Program-made: the position numbers and the translations under genes
Part shown: positions 53,782 to 63,999 of the stretch, piece by piece
How positions within the stretch are numbered: the stretch's first letter is position 1
Layout: the number at the start of each line of letters is the position of its first letter
Origin: Neoarius graeffei
Taxonomy: Eukaryota > Chordata > Actinopteri > Siluriformes > Ariidae
Direction of reading: 5' to 3'
Assembly (NCBI RefSeq): GCF_027579695.1
Contig: NC_083571.1
Location: 48,904,390-48,968,389 of the forward strand
Length of the DNA stretch: 64,000 bases
The notes under the pieces: generated by a model
The model's input: only the letters and a program-made list of their open reading frames with translations
What the model was told of the DNA's origin: nothing
The model's database searches: none

Positions 53782-55149
53782 GTGTATTTCAAATAATTAG
53801 AATATTGGGAAAAAGCGCTTACAGCTCATGAAAATCAGAAATCCAGTATGTCACATTATTAGAATATTTCCCAAGATTAATCAAAAAAGGATTTATAATA
53901 CAGAAATATCCAACTTCTGAAACGTATGTTAATTTATATACTCAATACTTAGTTGGGTCTCCTTTGCCACAAATTACTGCATCAGTGTGGCATGACATGG
54001 AAGTGATCAGCCTGTGGCACTGCTGAGTGGTGACTGAAGCCCGAATTGGTTTGATAGCGGCCTTCAGCTCATCTGTATTTTTGGGTCGGGTGTTTCTCAT
54101 CTTCCTCTTGGCAATACCACATAGAGAATCTATGGGGTTCAGGTAAGACGAGTTGGCTGGCCAATCAAGCACAATAGTATCATGGTCAGCAAACCATTTG
54201 ATTGTAGTTTTGGCACTGTGGGCAGGTGCTAAGTCCTGCTGGAAAAGGAAATTGGCATCTCCATAAAGCTTGTCAGCAGGTGGAAGTATGAAGTGCTCTA
54301 AAATCTCCTGGTAGATGGTTGCGTTCACTTTGGACTTGATAAAACACAGTGGACCAATACCAGCAGATGACATGGCACCTCAAATCATCACAGACTGCGG
54401 AAACTACACACTGGACTTCAAACACCTTGGATTCTGTGCCTCTCTACTCATCCTACAGACTCTAGGACCTTGACTTCCCAATGAAATGCAAAACTTATTT
54501 TCATCTGAAAAAAGGATTTTGGACCACTGAACAACAGTCCAGTTCTTTTTCTCCGTAGCCCAGGTAAGATGCTTCTGACATCGTCTCTGATTCAGGAGTA
54601 GCTTGATATTAGGAATGTGACAGTCATAGCCCCTTTCCTGTAGGCATCTATGTGTGGTGGCACTTGATGCACTGACACCAGCCTCTGTCCACTCCTTGTG
54701 AAGCTCTCCAAAGTTCTTGAATCAGATTTTCTTGACAAGCCTCTCAAGGCTGCGCTCATCCCTGTTGCTATGCACATTTTCCAGCCAGCCTTTTCAGCAG
54801 TGACCTTCTGTGGCTTACCCTCCCTGTGGAGGGTGTTGATAATCGTCTTCTGGACAACTGTCAAGTCAGCAATCTTCCCCATGATTGCGGTTGCATGTAC
54901 TGAACTAGACTGAGAGATGCACAGAATTTATACTGCTTTACTCAAACTCAAAATGAAATTCTAATATTCTGAGATAATGGATTTCTGATTTTCATGAGCT
55001 ATAAGCTATAATCATCAAAATTACAACAAAAAAGCCTTGTAATATTTCACTTTACTTGTAATGAATGTAGAATATATTAATGTTTACCTTTTTGAATAAA
55101 ATTACAAAAAAATAAGTTGTTCATGATATTCCAATATTTTCAGATGCAT
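53782..55149 (-). mobile_element. Tc1 element, family I
   Basis: Ends GTGTATTTCAAATAATTAGA at 53782 and CCAATATTTTCAGATGCAT at 55149 pair imperfectly, with TA on both sides (53780-53781 and 55150-55151). The right end is 25 bases from the lectin exon. Confidence 0.82.
53942..54882 (-). pseudogene. Tc1 transposase, family I
   Basis: The start ATG at 54880-54882 opens MGKIADLTVVQKTIINTLHR and the first helix-turn-helix, then the frame is disturbed by about 54592. The middle with the first catalytic block is in other frames (about 54590-54380). From 54373 a clean 143-residue frame follows with MSSAGIGPLCFIKSKVNATIY and FQQDLAPAHSAKTTIKWF (second aspartate). There SYLNPIDSLCGIAKRKM has D in place of the usual third glutamate region, and the reading ends with GDPTKY. 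It is inactive by frameshift. Confidence 0.85.
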
Positions 55150-55174
55150 TAATATATTCTGTTCTCCCCTCTAG

Positions 55175-55457
55175 ACAATGTGGCCTTAAAAGGAATAGCA
55201 ACACAATCTTCTACTTACCAGGGCATTTACTTTGCTCACTTTGCTATTGATGGTATCACAGAATCATCCTCGTATATTTCTCCATGTACACACACAAATA
55301 TGGATTATAATGCATGGTGGAGGCTGGATTTGTTGGCAGTGCATGATATTAAGAATGTAATCATCACAAACAGAGGTGAAGGCACCTCAGAACGGTTAAA
55401 TGATGCAGAGATTCACATTGGCAACTCCTTAGACAACAATGGCAACAATAACCCCAG
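55175..55457 (+). CDS. F-type lectin (fucolectin-like) domain exon
   Basis: A 283-nt exon bounded by TCTGTTCTCCCCTCTAG (acceptor) and GTGAAA (donor). It encodes DNVALKGIATQSSTYQGIYF, then AHFAIDG, CTHTNMDYNAWWRLDLL, VIITNRGEGTSERLNDAEIH and IGNSLDNNGNNNPR, the core of the F-type lectin fold. Such lectins are secreted and bind fucose in fish innate immunity. Two usual features differ. The vicinal Cys pair after the N-R-G-D block reads G-T, and the R-x-D-G block reads R-L-N-D. The exon starts in phase 1 and ends in phase 2. No neighbouring exon is clear except the 22-nt candidate at 41521. Confidence 0.88.
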
Positions 55458-55872
55458 GTGAAATTTTAAAAATCAATTTATAAAATAATATCAGCATAAA
55501 AAATTAAGATTTTACTTAGATAGCTTTCTTAACATTTCAGAAAGATTGCTGCCTATAAGTCTATTTAATTTGGTAACTTTTTATGCTTTTACAGCTTTAA
55601 TAATGCATTATTACATTCGATTAAAATTGCTCATAATGTAATGTGGAACTGTGCCTGATTATTGGCTTTGTACATAATTATACAACCTTCTTTAAAAGTT
55701 GTTGAATAAATACATGACAAAATATTTTAAATGGCATCAAAAGTTTACTTTTGCGAATTTCATAGTTTTGTACACTTTATTTTTCTGAAGTAAAAATAAA
55801 GTAAATCCATTTTTCTGACTTGGCAACATTTAAATCCAAATTTATTACAGAACATGGACATATAAAAATATA
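55458..55872. other. Probable lectin intron, no recognisable repeat
   Basis: AT-rich sequence after the splice donor. I see no coding frame or transposon end. Confidence 0.55.
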
Positions 55873-56410
55873 AACACAAATCAGAAAAAAGATGGGATGG
55901 TAAGATGAAATTGAAATTAAAACTGAAGACAATGATTTGTAAATAATATTTGACCTGTACTGCACTCAAAACAATGCAACAGCAAATTATTTGAAATTTT
56001 AATTTTATTTATTTATTTATTTATTTTTCAAAATAAACACATTTCAACTTTTAATTTTTGCAGCACATTAAAAAAATTATTTGGGAAGGTAAAGCATTTA
56101 CCACTGTGTAATACTGCCATTATCTCACAAGACTGAAAAGATGTTGAGGAACTGAAGACAGCTAGTGTTATTTCGTCCCATTCTTCCTGCAAACAGGTCT
56201 TAAGGTGTGCAACAGGTCCCAATTTTTTTGGAAGGCCTCAATGGATGAATATTAACAAATTAAATGACCAGACAAAAGCATGAAATATTTTGACTTCATA
56301 TGGTCTGCAATGAAATACAAGTCAAAGTAAATTTAGAAATCACTGCTTTCTTTTTTTTTTTTTATTTGTATTTTCCATACCGTCCCAAAATTTTTCTGGT
56401 TTGAGCTTGT
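55873..56410. mobile_element. Tc1 family H copy 2, short non-autonomous
   Basis: About 538 bp with ends ACACAAATCAGAAAAAAGAT and its approximate complement (CCCAAAATTTTTCTGGTTTG). The outer 150 bases on each side match copy 1 (for example GATTTGTAAATAATATTTGA and AAATACAAGTCAAAGTAAAT). Only the first and last parts remain, and no transposase is coded. A (TTTA)n tract lies at 55996-56020. Confidence 0.65.
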
Positions 56411-56907
56411 TCCTGCAGTCTTTTATCTGATTGCTAATGGCATTTTACAGTGTCTTGCAAAAGTATTCATCCCCCTTAGTGTTTGTCCTGTTTTGTCATA
56501 TTAGAAGCTGGAATTAAAATGGATTTTTGGGGTGTTAGCACCATTTGATTTGCACAACATGCTTACTACTTTAAAGGTGCAATTTTTTTGCTTGCTTGTT
56601 TGTTTGTTTGTTTTTAATTGTGACACAAACAATAATTAAGATGAAAAAAACCCCAGAAATCTGGAGGGTGAATAGGTATTCACCCCCTTTTGTATGAAAC
56701 CCCTAAATAAGAGCTGGTCCAACCAATTCACTTCAATTAGTTGATTAAGATCCACTTGTGTGCAATCAAAGTGTCACATGATTTGTCACATGATGTCTAT
56801 ATAAATAAACTTGTTCTGGAAGAACAATCACTCTGCAACACTACTAAGCAAGCAATATGAAAACCAAGGAGCACTCCAAACATGTCAGAGACAAAGTTTT
56901 GAAGAAG

Positions 56908-57528
56908 TGTCACAGTCCGGTCCAGTCCATCCATGCCTTAGATTGTGGGACTTCCATGCTGGCTCCAGGCCAGATCCAGGACAAGAATTCAGTCCTGCCT
57001 TGCTGAAGGCCATTTCCTGAAGTGGCACTCCCACACCTGCTACCACTCCTCTCCCATCAGCCAGGGCTTTTCAAGAACTGTTTGGAGCTACTCCAGTTGC
57101 CAGACTGTCTCTTGTAGACTTTCCTCACCTTGCTACAGCTCATTGGTATTGTGTCTTCTTGATCCCCCCTGCCTGAATTTTTCTTTGTTTTTTGTCAAGT
57201 TTTTATGTCCAGTTTTTGTCCCTGTTTTTGCCTGCCTGTTCTTTTGAATTGTGTCTTTTGCAACCTCTGCCTGGATTCCCCTTGTCCCTGTGTTCATCAG
57301 TTTTTGTGAAGATTTTTCTGTCCTGTTTTTTGTCCCTGATCGTGTCTACCTGCTCCTCTGTGTTTTTGACCTCCTGGCCTGTTTTTTTGACTACCGATTT
57401 TTGCCTGAGCCCTACTGTACCTTTGCCTTTCTGCCATCTACTTCATTAAAGACGTTTTCTCTTTACGCTGCCTGTTTTCTGAGTCTGCTCTTGGGTCCTC
57501 ACTTCACCTCAGCTCACCACTCGTGACA
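56908..57528 (+). mobile_element. Solo LTR in Tc1 family J
   Basis: 621 bp from TGTCACAGTCCGG to CCACTCGTGACA, with a perfect 5-bp duplication AGAAG at 56903-56907 and 57529-57533. ATTAAAG near 57445 could be its polyadenylation signal. The body is rich in C and T. The retrotransposon family is not among the others in this window. Confidence 0.9.
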
Positions 57529-58199
57529 AGAAGTATGGATCATGGTTGCATTATAAAAAAAAATCCCAAACTTTGAATATCCCAGGGAGCACTATAAAAT
57601 CCATGAAAGCAAAATGGAAAGAATATGTCACCAATACAAACCTGGTAAGAGAAGGCTGCCCCCACCAAAACTCCCAGAACAGGACAAGGAGGGCATTAAT
57701 CAGGGATGCAACAAGACACCAAAGATAACACTGAAGGAGCTGCAAAGATCCACAGCAGAGATGGGAGTATTTGTCCATAGGCCCAATTTAAGCCATACAC
57801 TCCACAGAGTGGGGTTTTTAAGAAGAGTGGCCATAAAAAAGTAATTGCTTGTGAAAACACATTTGGAGTTTGCCCAACAGCATGTGGCAGACTTCCCAAA
57901 CACATGGAAGAAGATTCTCTGGTCAAATGAGACTAAAATTGAACTTTTTGGCCATTGTGGGAAATGCCATGTGTGGTGCAAATCCAACACCCTGAGAACA
58001 CCATTCCTACAGTGAAGCATGGTGGTGGTGGCACCATGCTGTGAGGATATTTTTCATCCACAGGGACAGGAAAGCTGGCCAGGATTGAAGGAAAGATGGA
58101 TGGCACTAAATACAGAGCAATAGAGATCTTGCATGTGACGTCACAGCCGATCCAGATTGCAGCAGACGCCATCTTGACGGTCAAACGCCATATTTCCGC

Positions 58200-58700
58200 C
58201 TTCTACTTCATTCTGGTTCTACTTCTGCTTCTACTTCTACCTTTTCTTCTGGAAAACCCTACTATATACAATTCTACTACAAAGGCTGCGGCTACAAGCT
58301 CTCCCTACCTGTGCATGTTTTTTATGTTTTTTGTGTGTATTTTTGCGTGTTGTTCGTCTGTACCGGACTTCAATGTCCACTACAACCATATGGACTTACT
58401 GGACATTGGTTTCCAGCAGAAAATGACGGTTTGTAGCGATTTCCATCGCATGCACAACATTCTGGACGAGATAGCGAGACCAGCGGGGTCTCCGTGGATT
58501 GTTATCGGGTCTGGCAGGCGAAGGAGGCGGCGTCGGGAGAGGAAGCAAAAGCGAGGCTGCAGGCAGAGCCGGCCTGTTGACTAAGCTCAGAAAACAGCCA
58601 CTCAAATCTCCACTGCCAAGCCTCTACCTCTCCAACGCCAGATCCATGGTAAACAAGACGGACAATTTGGAATTACAGCTGGAATTACCTTATTCTATTC
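58200..58700 (+). mobile_element. LINE 5' end fragment inside the ISL2EU-like element
   Basis: It contains the start of a CR1/L2-type ORF2 (RAGLLTKLRKQPLKSPLPSL, YLSNARSMVNKTDNLEL) and then jumps straight to a (TATTC)n tail at about 58690. Such an arrangement, 5' region joined to tail with the rest missing, is unusual because LINE copies normally lose the 5' end. Confidence 0.5.
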
Positions 58701-58729
58701 TATTCTCTAATCAGCTGGTCAGTGCTATA

Positions 58730-59104
58730 CTAGATACTACTGATATATCTAGTATCAATACTTAAGTGACTTACCCGTCCAATGAGGATTGTTATTTTCT
58801 TGTTTACAAGATGCCACATCTGAGGGGGGCTGACAAATCCTGAATTTCTGTAAAGATAACTGTGCAGAGATTTATAAGCACGCAGTGCTTCACCACTGAA
58901 CAGCGAGGGAAAGTTAATGAGGTAATTATACACGTCTGGGTATTCCACCTCTGGCAGTTCCATATCCACTGACACGGTCGTGAAAACTACGTCCGGTAAG
59001 CCATAAGGGTCACTAATCTGTAGGTCGTTTATTTTAGACATATATGTAGTTATCTGTTCATTAGAAAAATGAGCCGTGTAGTCCGTCGGTTGAAATTGAT
59101 CCAT
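58730..59104 (-). pseudogene. ISL2EU-type accessory protein, N-terminal fragment
   Basis: ATG at 59102-59104 opens MDQFQPTDYTAHFSNEQITT. The segment LPDVVFTTVSVDMELPEVEY, PDVYNYLINFPSLFSGEALR and AYKSLHSYLYRNSGFV follows. The D-V-Y-N-Y-L...P-S...E-x-L-x-A-Y-K-S-L pattern is one I associate with the YqaJ/SWIM-type proteins carried by ISL2EU elements in fish and cnidarians. Everything after the Y-K-S-L region is lost, and the frame ends at 58730. Recognition is from memory of the pattern. Confidence 0.55.
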
Positions 59105-59782
59105 TTTGTACACGAGTGAAGCAGTATTCAGTGGTGTTTTTTACCGACAAGATGGCGGCTGTGTACTTTCTGGTCACGTGACTGCAAGATCTCTATTCTG
59201 GAGGAAAACCTGTTTGAGTCGGCCAGAGGTTTGAGACTGGGACGAAGGTTCATGGTCCAGCAGGGCAATGACCGTAAACATACTGCTAAAGCTACACTGG
59301 AGTGGTTTAACGGAAAATGTTTAAATGTGTTGGAATGGCCTAATCAAAGCCCAGACCTCAATCCAATTGAGAATCTGTGGCATAACTTGAAGATTGCTGT
59401 ACACCAACGCAACCCATCTCACTTGAAGGAGTTGGAGCAGTTTTGCCTTGAGGAATGGGCAAAAATCCCAGTGGCTAGATGTGCTAAGCTAATAGAGACA
59501 TACCCCAAGAGACTTGCAGCTGTAATGGCAGCAAAAGTTGGCTTTGCAAAGTATGGACTTTGGGCGGTGAAAACCTAGACACACTCCAGATTTCTGTTTT
59601 TATATGTTAATTATTGTTTGTGTCACAATTTTAAAACAAACAAGTTTGCACCTTTAAAGTGGTAAGCATGTTGTGTAAATTAAATGGTGCTAACACCCCA
59701 AAAATCCATTTTAATTCCAGCTTGTTTTGTGACAAAACAGGACAAACACGAAGGGGGGTAAATACTTTTGCAAAACACTGTA

Positions 59783-60056
59783 AATGACTCAAATTATGTA
59801 ATTCTGACATGTAAGATATCAAAGATGGAAATTTGCTATTTTATACCTTAGTGATATTGACTTCTCAAATCTGAATGGTTAGAAAGTGTTGGGTAATTTT
59901 CTGAAACAGTAGCTCTGGCAGTGGTTCTGTCTACAAGCTAAATCAGGTTTATATAAATTCCTTGAACTAAAATTTATACAGGGACTTCAGTGGCAGAAGA
60001 CACCCATAGATATTTAGAAAGTTGAATGTAAATTAATCACATAGTACATTTTCTTA
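59783..60056. other. No recognisable feature
   Basis: AT-rich gap between Tc1 family J and Tc1 family F copy 3. Confidence 0.5.
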
Positions 60057-60299
60057 TACAGTGGTGCTTGAAAGTTTGTGAACCCTGTAGAATTTTCTAT
60101 ATTTCTGCATAAATATGATCTAAAACATCATCAGATTTTCACACAAGTCCTAAAAGTATATAAAGAGAACCCAGTTAAACAAATAAGACAAAATATTATA
60201 CTTGGTCATTTATTTATTGAGGGAAATGATCCAATATTACATATCTGTGAGTGGCAAAAGTATGTGAACCTTTGCTTTCAGTATCTGGTTTGACCCCCT

Positions 60300-61142
60300 T
60301 GTGCAGCAATAACTGCACTATAACTAAACGTTTCTGGTAACTGTTGATCAGTCCTGCACACCAGCTTGAAGGAATTTTAACCTATTGCTCCATACAGAAC
60401 AGCTTCAACTCTGGGATGTTGGTGGGTTTCCTCACATGAACTGCTCGCTTCAGGTCCTTCCACAACATTTCAATTGGATTAAGGTCAGGACTTTGACTTG
60501 GCCATTCCAAAACATTCACTTTATTCTTCTTTCACCATTCTTTGGTAAAACGACTTGTGTGCTTAGGGTCGTTGTTTTGCTGCATGACCTACCTTCTCTT
60601 GAGATTCAGTTCATGGACAGATGTCCTGACATTTTCCTACCCTTTGGTGACTGACCCCTTGAAAATGGTTCCTCCAGGAACTATGACTTTTCAGTTGTCA
60701 AGAGAACAGAAGAACTAAAATACAAAAACAGAAAGATACGTCACAATGCTCTTGTGCACAAAACAAAATGCTCTTGTATTTTAGTTTTTCCGTTGTCTTG
60801 ACGACTGAAATGTCATCGTTCCTGGAGGAACCATGTTCAAGGGGTCAGTCACCAAAGGGTTAAAATTCGCTGGTATAATTTAAAATTCATTGTTCCATCA
60901 ATGATGGCAAGCCATCCTGGCCCAGATGCAGCAAAACAGGTACAAGCCATGATATTACCACCACCATGTTTCACAGATGAGATAAGGTTCTTATGCTGGA
61001 ATGCAGTGTTTTCCTTTCTCCAAACATAATGTTTCTCATTTTAACCAAAAATTTGTATTTTGGTCTCATCTATCCACAAAACATTTTTTCCAGTAGCCTT
61101 CTGGCTTGTCCACATGATCTTTAGCAAACTGCAGATGAGCAG
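60300..61142 (-). pseudogene. Tc1 transposase, family F copy 3, partial
   Basis: Only decayed pieces are left: the C-terminal region (about 60300-60480), the catalytic block around 60480-60600, the MITE, then the HGGG-type block near 60960 and the W-x-D-E-T-K block near 61060. The N-terminal DNA-binding domain is beyond the LTR insertion and not seen in this window. No long open frame remains. Confidence 0.75.
60639..60860. mobile_element. Palindromic MITE in Tc1 family F copy 3
   Basis: The 222-bp insert has ends ACCCTTTGGTGACTGACCCC and the near-perfect complement (GGGGTCAGTCACCAAAGGGT). The inverted arms extend about 65-75 bases (to the TTTTCAGTTGTCAAG / CTTGACGACTGAAAT region). The host Tc1 reads TTTTCCT / TTAAAATTCG on either side. 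The duplication is 2-3 bases but cannot be fixed. No coding. Confidence 0.8.
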
Positions 61143-61328
61143 TGTAGATGTGTCAAATAATTCACAAGGTGCAAGGGAGAACCACCTTTATTGACTGAGT
61201 GTATGCAGCAGCATGCTACCTAATGTAAACATGCTGTATCTACCTAATCCCTAAGTAGCTGGCCGCATCCTAATACCTCACGTCCTATCATGGATGTTGC
61301 CAGGGCAACTACAAACACATATTCTACA
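61143..61328 (-). mobile_element. Gypsy 3' LTR
   Basis: 186 bp, TGTAGATGTGTC to ATATTCTACA. On the minus strand the purine tract GAGAAGGGGGA lies directly upstream (complement of 61329-61339). Confidence 0.85.
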
Positions 61329-61339
61329 TCCCCCTTCTC

Positions 61340-61644
61340 AAAGAATGGCAAACAAGGGAGGTAAACAGTTTTGACAACTTAGAAATCAAAATCAACTTAG
61401 AAGCCTAAATGCTCCTATTAGTATAAGGCACTTAATAAGTAGTTAACAGTGCCGGTATAACAACCAACTGATTGACTTGACTGCATATATGTCGTAACAA
61501 ATCATCATTGTGAACAAAACTCATAATCCATACAGATGACTTCATAAACTTAACCTGCATGAAGAATCTAGCAGTGACATATCATACTGTAAACCAGCAC
61601 TCTCTTTTTTTGTGTGTGTATAAAGAGGGAGAGAAAAAAAATGT
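61340..61644. other. Gypsy 3' untranslated region
   Basis: AT-rich sequence between the polypurine tract and the end of the integrase frame. No coding seen. Confidence 0.55.
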
Positions 61645-62740
61645 CTATGAGGTGCAGTCTTTGTAGAGGGTGTTGGGCCTTGATACCCTTCCTGAGCGGG
61701 TGATGATCATGCCTTCTTGGGCTTGTGCCACCTCTGGCTGGATGACTGCGGGCTGCATCCCCGGTGGTTGGTCAGCAGTGGCACTGGATGGGGGGTTTGT
61801 TGTTGTTGTAGGAGGAGTGTAACTCTCTTGGGTGAGTAACAGGTGACGTCTATTCCTGGTGTATGCGGCATCCCCAACCTGGACCTGGTAACTGTTGGGT
61901 CGTGCTGCAGTTCCTGTGACTATTGCAAGCTGGTCATATCCCCTGGTGGTCTGCATCCTGACCGTGTTCCCTGTTTGCAGCTGTGCTAAGCGTTTAGCTG
62001 ATTTGTCATAGTGTGCCTTGCGTCTCTGCCTTGCATGTGTGAGGGCTTCCTGCACCTGGGTCTGCACCTTGGGTAGGTACTGTACATGGCTTTGGTCATG
62101 GGAATAAGAGCTTTTGTGCAGCGAGACAGCAAGCGCTGTGCTGGTGAGGGCAGTCCATCTCTTGGAGTGTTTTGTATGTTGAGTAGGGTCACATAGACAT
62201 CTGTGCCATCACGTGCACATTTCTCAAGTAGGTGTTTGGCTGAGCGCACAGCCCTTTCAGCTAACCCATTTGATTGAGGGTAGTGCAGGCTGCTGGTGAC
62301 ATGGGAGAAGTCCCATGCATGGGCAAATTCCTGAAATTCCCTGCTTGTGAAGTATGCAGCATTGTCAGTCATGAGTTGCTGGGGTGCACCGTGTGTGGCG
62401 AAATGTCGTTTCAGCCTGGTGATGATGGTTGCACTGGTTGTGTTAGGGAGCTGGTCTATTTCATACCAGCCCAAATATGAGTCCACTAGCACCAGGTGCT
62501 CTTTTCCCTCCCATTCGAAGACATCAGCTGCTGTGAGGGCCCATGGCAGGTCAGGTATATCATGTAGTTGCAGAGGCTCTTTTGTCTAGTGAGGTCGAAG
62601 TGCATTGCATGGAGCACATTTGGAGAGCTCATTCTCAATGTCCTGATTGATTGTGGGCCAAAACATGGTTTCTCTGGCCCTGCGTTTTCTTGCTTCGAGG
62701 CCAGGGTGGCCTTGGTGCAGCTGTTTGACATAGTAGTGTC
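61645..62740 (-). pseudogene. Gypsy integrase
   Basis: The zinc-binding region reads HQGHPGLEARKRRARETMFW and CAPCNALRPH (62740-62590). After a stop at about 62586 the core follows with VDSYLGWYEIDQLP, MTDNAAYFTSREF (second aspartate) and HYPQSNGLAERAVRSAKHLL (third catalytic glutamate). A frameshift near 62090 separates the last part (RKAHYDKSAKRLAQLQTGNTV and the ITRSGR end). At least two breaks; catalytic residues are kept. Confidence 0.88.
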
Positions 62741-63999
62741 GCAGCGAGTGGGGAATGATAAATCTCAGACCACGGAACACCAAGCCGTTGTCTGTTGTGA
62801 GTTCATGTCTCATGCTGTAGAACTGTTTGAGATCATGAGGCAGCTGCTTAAATGAGTCAGGCCAGCCTGCAGTGATGACCTCGGCTAGACGGCGGCATGT
62901 AGGATCTGCCAGCATTTCTCGTCTCAGTTCCTCCAGTCTCCTTGAGGAGAGTACCTCCACTGTCATGATGTCATATTCCTCAGCACTGTCGGTCAAGTCT
63001 GCAGCAGGCAGATGTGCACGTGAGAGGGTGTCCGCAACGAACAGTTCTTTGCCTCTTCTGTACGTGACATGGAGGTTGTAACGCTGCAGCTTCAGCATCA
63101 TTCTCTGGAGGCGAGCGGATGCAGAGTGGAGGGGTTTTCGCAGTATGGTGATGAGGGGCTGATGATCCGTCTCCACTGTCACAGGGCGGCCATATATGTA
63201 GTCATGGAATTTCTGACAGGCATACACGAGAGCCAGAAGCTCTTTTTCTATCTGTGCATAGCGTCCCTCCGTCTCCGTGAGGGCCCTGGAGGCAAACGCC
63301 ACGGGTTTGTTGTCTTGTAAGCAGACAGCACCTAGACCGTGCTGAGAGGCATCAGCAGACAACACCACTGGCTGGTGTACATCGAAGTACTGGAGGGCTG
63401 GTGAGGAGGTCCTTTAGTTTGTTGAATGCTGCTGTGTGGTGCTCCTGCCAATCCCATTCCATGTCCTGAAGAAGGAGCTGACGCAGGGGTGCCGTGATCT
63501 CGCTGTAACCTGGGATGAATTTGGACAGGTAGTTGGTCATGCCAATGAATCTCTGTACTCCATGTTTGTCCTCTGGGGGAGGCATCAGACGAACTGCGGC
63601 AGTCTTGGCAGGATCCGGCTTGACCCCCTGGTCGGTGAGCAGGTGCCCCACGTATGAGACTGCAGACACTCTGAAGTGACATTTGTCCGGGTTCAGCTTG
63701 AGGTTGACAGCACGTACTCTGTCCATGACCTGACAGAGACGCGCGTCATGCTCTTCTGCTGTGCTGCCCCAGACTAGGATGTCATTGATGACAATTGCAC
63801 ATGGCTGCCCTTCAAAGAGTTGTTCCATGCACCTTTGGAAAACTTCACTCCCCGTCGATATCCTGTAAGGCATTTGAAGGAAAGCATATCGGCCCACTGG
63901 TGTCATAAACGTGGTTAACTTGGATGACTCGCTGCTGAGTGGCACCTCCCAGAAGCCACACTTTGCATCTAAGATGCTGAACACCTTGGCGCCTGGCAT
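62741..63999 (-). pseudogene. Gypsy reverse transcriptase and RNase H, right edge cut
   Basis: RT enters from the window edge with VFSILDAKCGFWEVPL and FLQMPYRISTGSEVFQRCME. The catalytic motif reads VINDILVWG where V-x-D-D is expected, so the first aspartate is N. The GHLLTDQGVKPDPAKTAAV and GMTNYLSKFIPGYSE blocks are typical. A frameshift near 63352 precedes RNase H with LSADASQHGLGAVCLQ, QIEKELLALVYACQKF and VETDHQPLITIL. The frame continues to the integrase zinc region. Confidence 0.88.

Larger units (their letters stand above)
58122..59194 (-). mobile_element. ISL2EU-like DNA element, non-autonomous
   Basis: Ends AGAGATCTTGCATGTGACGT and ACGTGACTGCAAGATCTCT form an inverted repeat that also shares GCCATCTTG. 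The host Tc1 has AT on both sides (58120-58121 and 59195-59196), a 2-bp duplication. A minus-strand coding remnant at 58730-59104 and the 2-bp duplication both fit the ISL2EU branch of the PIF/Harbinger-related group. A LINE fragment (58200-58700) fills the middle. Confidence 0.65.
56857..59578 (+). pseudogene. Tc1 transposase, family J, interrupted twice
   Basis: ATG at 56857 opens MKTKEHSKHVRDKV, and the LTR then interrupts the first helix-turn-helix. After 57529 the gene resumes with frameshifts: the second DNA-binding part (KITLKELQRSTAEMGVFVH) and the first aspartate region around 57930 (antisense of no other feature). The second insertion falls after DGTKYRAI. The last part (59195-59578) is open and has QQGNDRKHTAKATLEWF, where the catalytic D of the Q-D-N-D block is now G, and [14 protein letters not shown]. 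It is inactive for several reasons. Confidence 0.85.
56448..59780 (+). mobile_element. Tc1 element, family J, split twice
   Basis: Ends CAGTGTCTTGCAAAAGTATT at 56448 and AATACTTTTGCAAAACACTG at 59780, with TA on both sides. Two insertions break it: a solo LTR (56908-57528) and an ISL2EU-like element (58122-59194). Without them it is about 1.64 kb. Confidence 0.9.
60059..61142 (-). mobile_element. Tc1 element, family F copy 3, truncated by gypsy LTR
   Basis: The left end CAGTGGTGCTTGAAAG follows TA (60057-60058). The element runs through the transposase C-terminal and middle regions and stops at 61142, where an LTR begins. A palindromic MITE sits at 60639-60860. Confidence 0.88.

Noticed and set aside
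57190..57530. Hydrophobic reading of about 90 residues in the family J insert
   Set aside because: It lies inside a solo LTR made of C/T-rich sequence, with LTR ends and a target duplication.
58096..58584. Reading of 162 residues with an apparent signal or membrane segment
   Set aside because: It starts in Tc1 sequence, crosses the ISL2EU-like end and runs into a LINE 5' region, so it is a chimera of unrelated parts.
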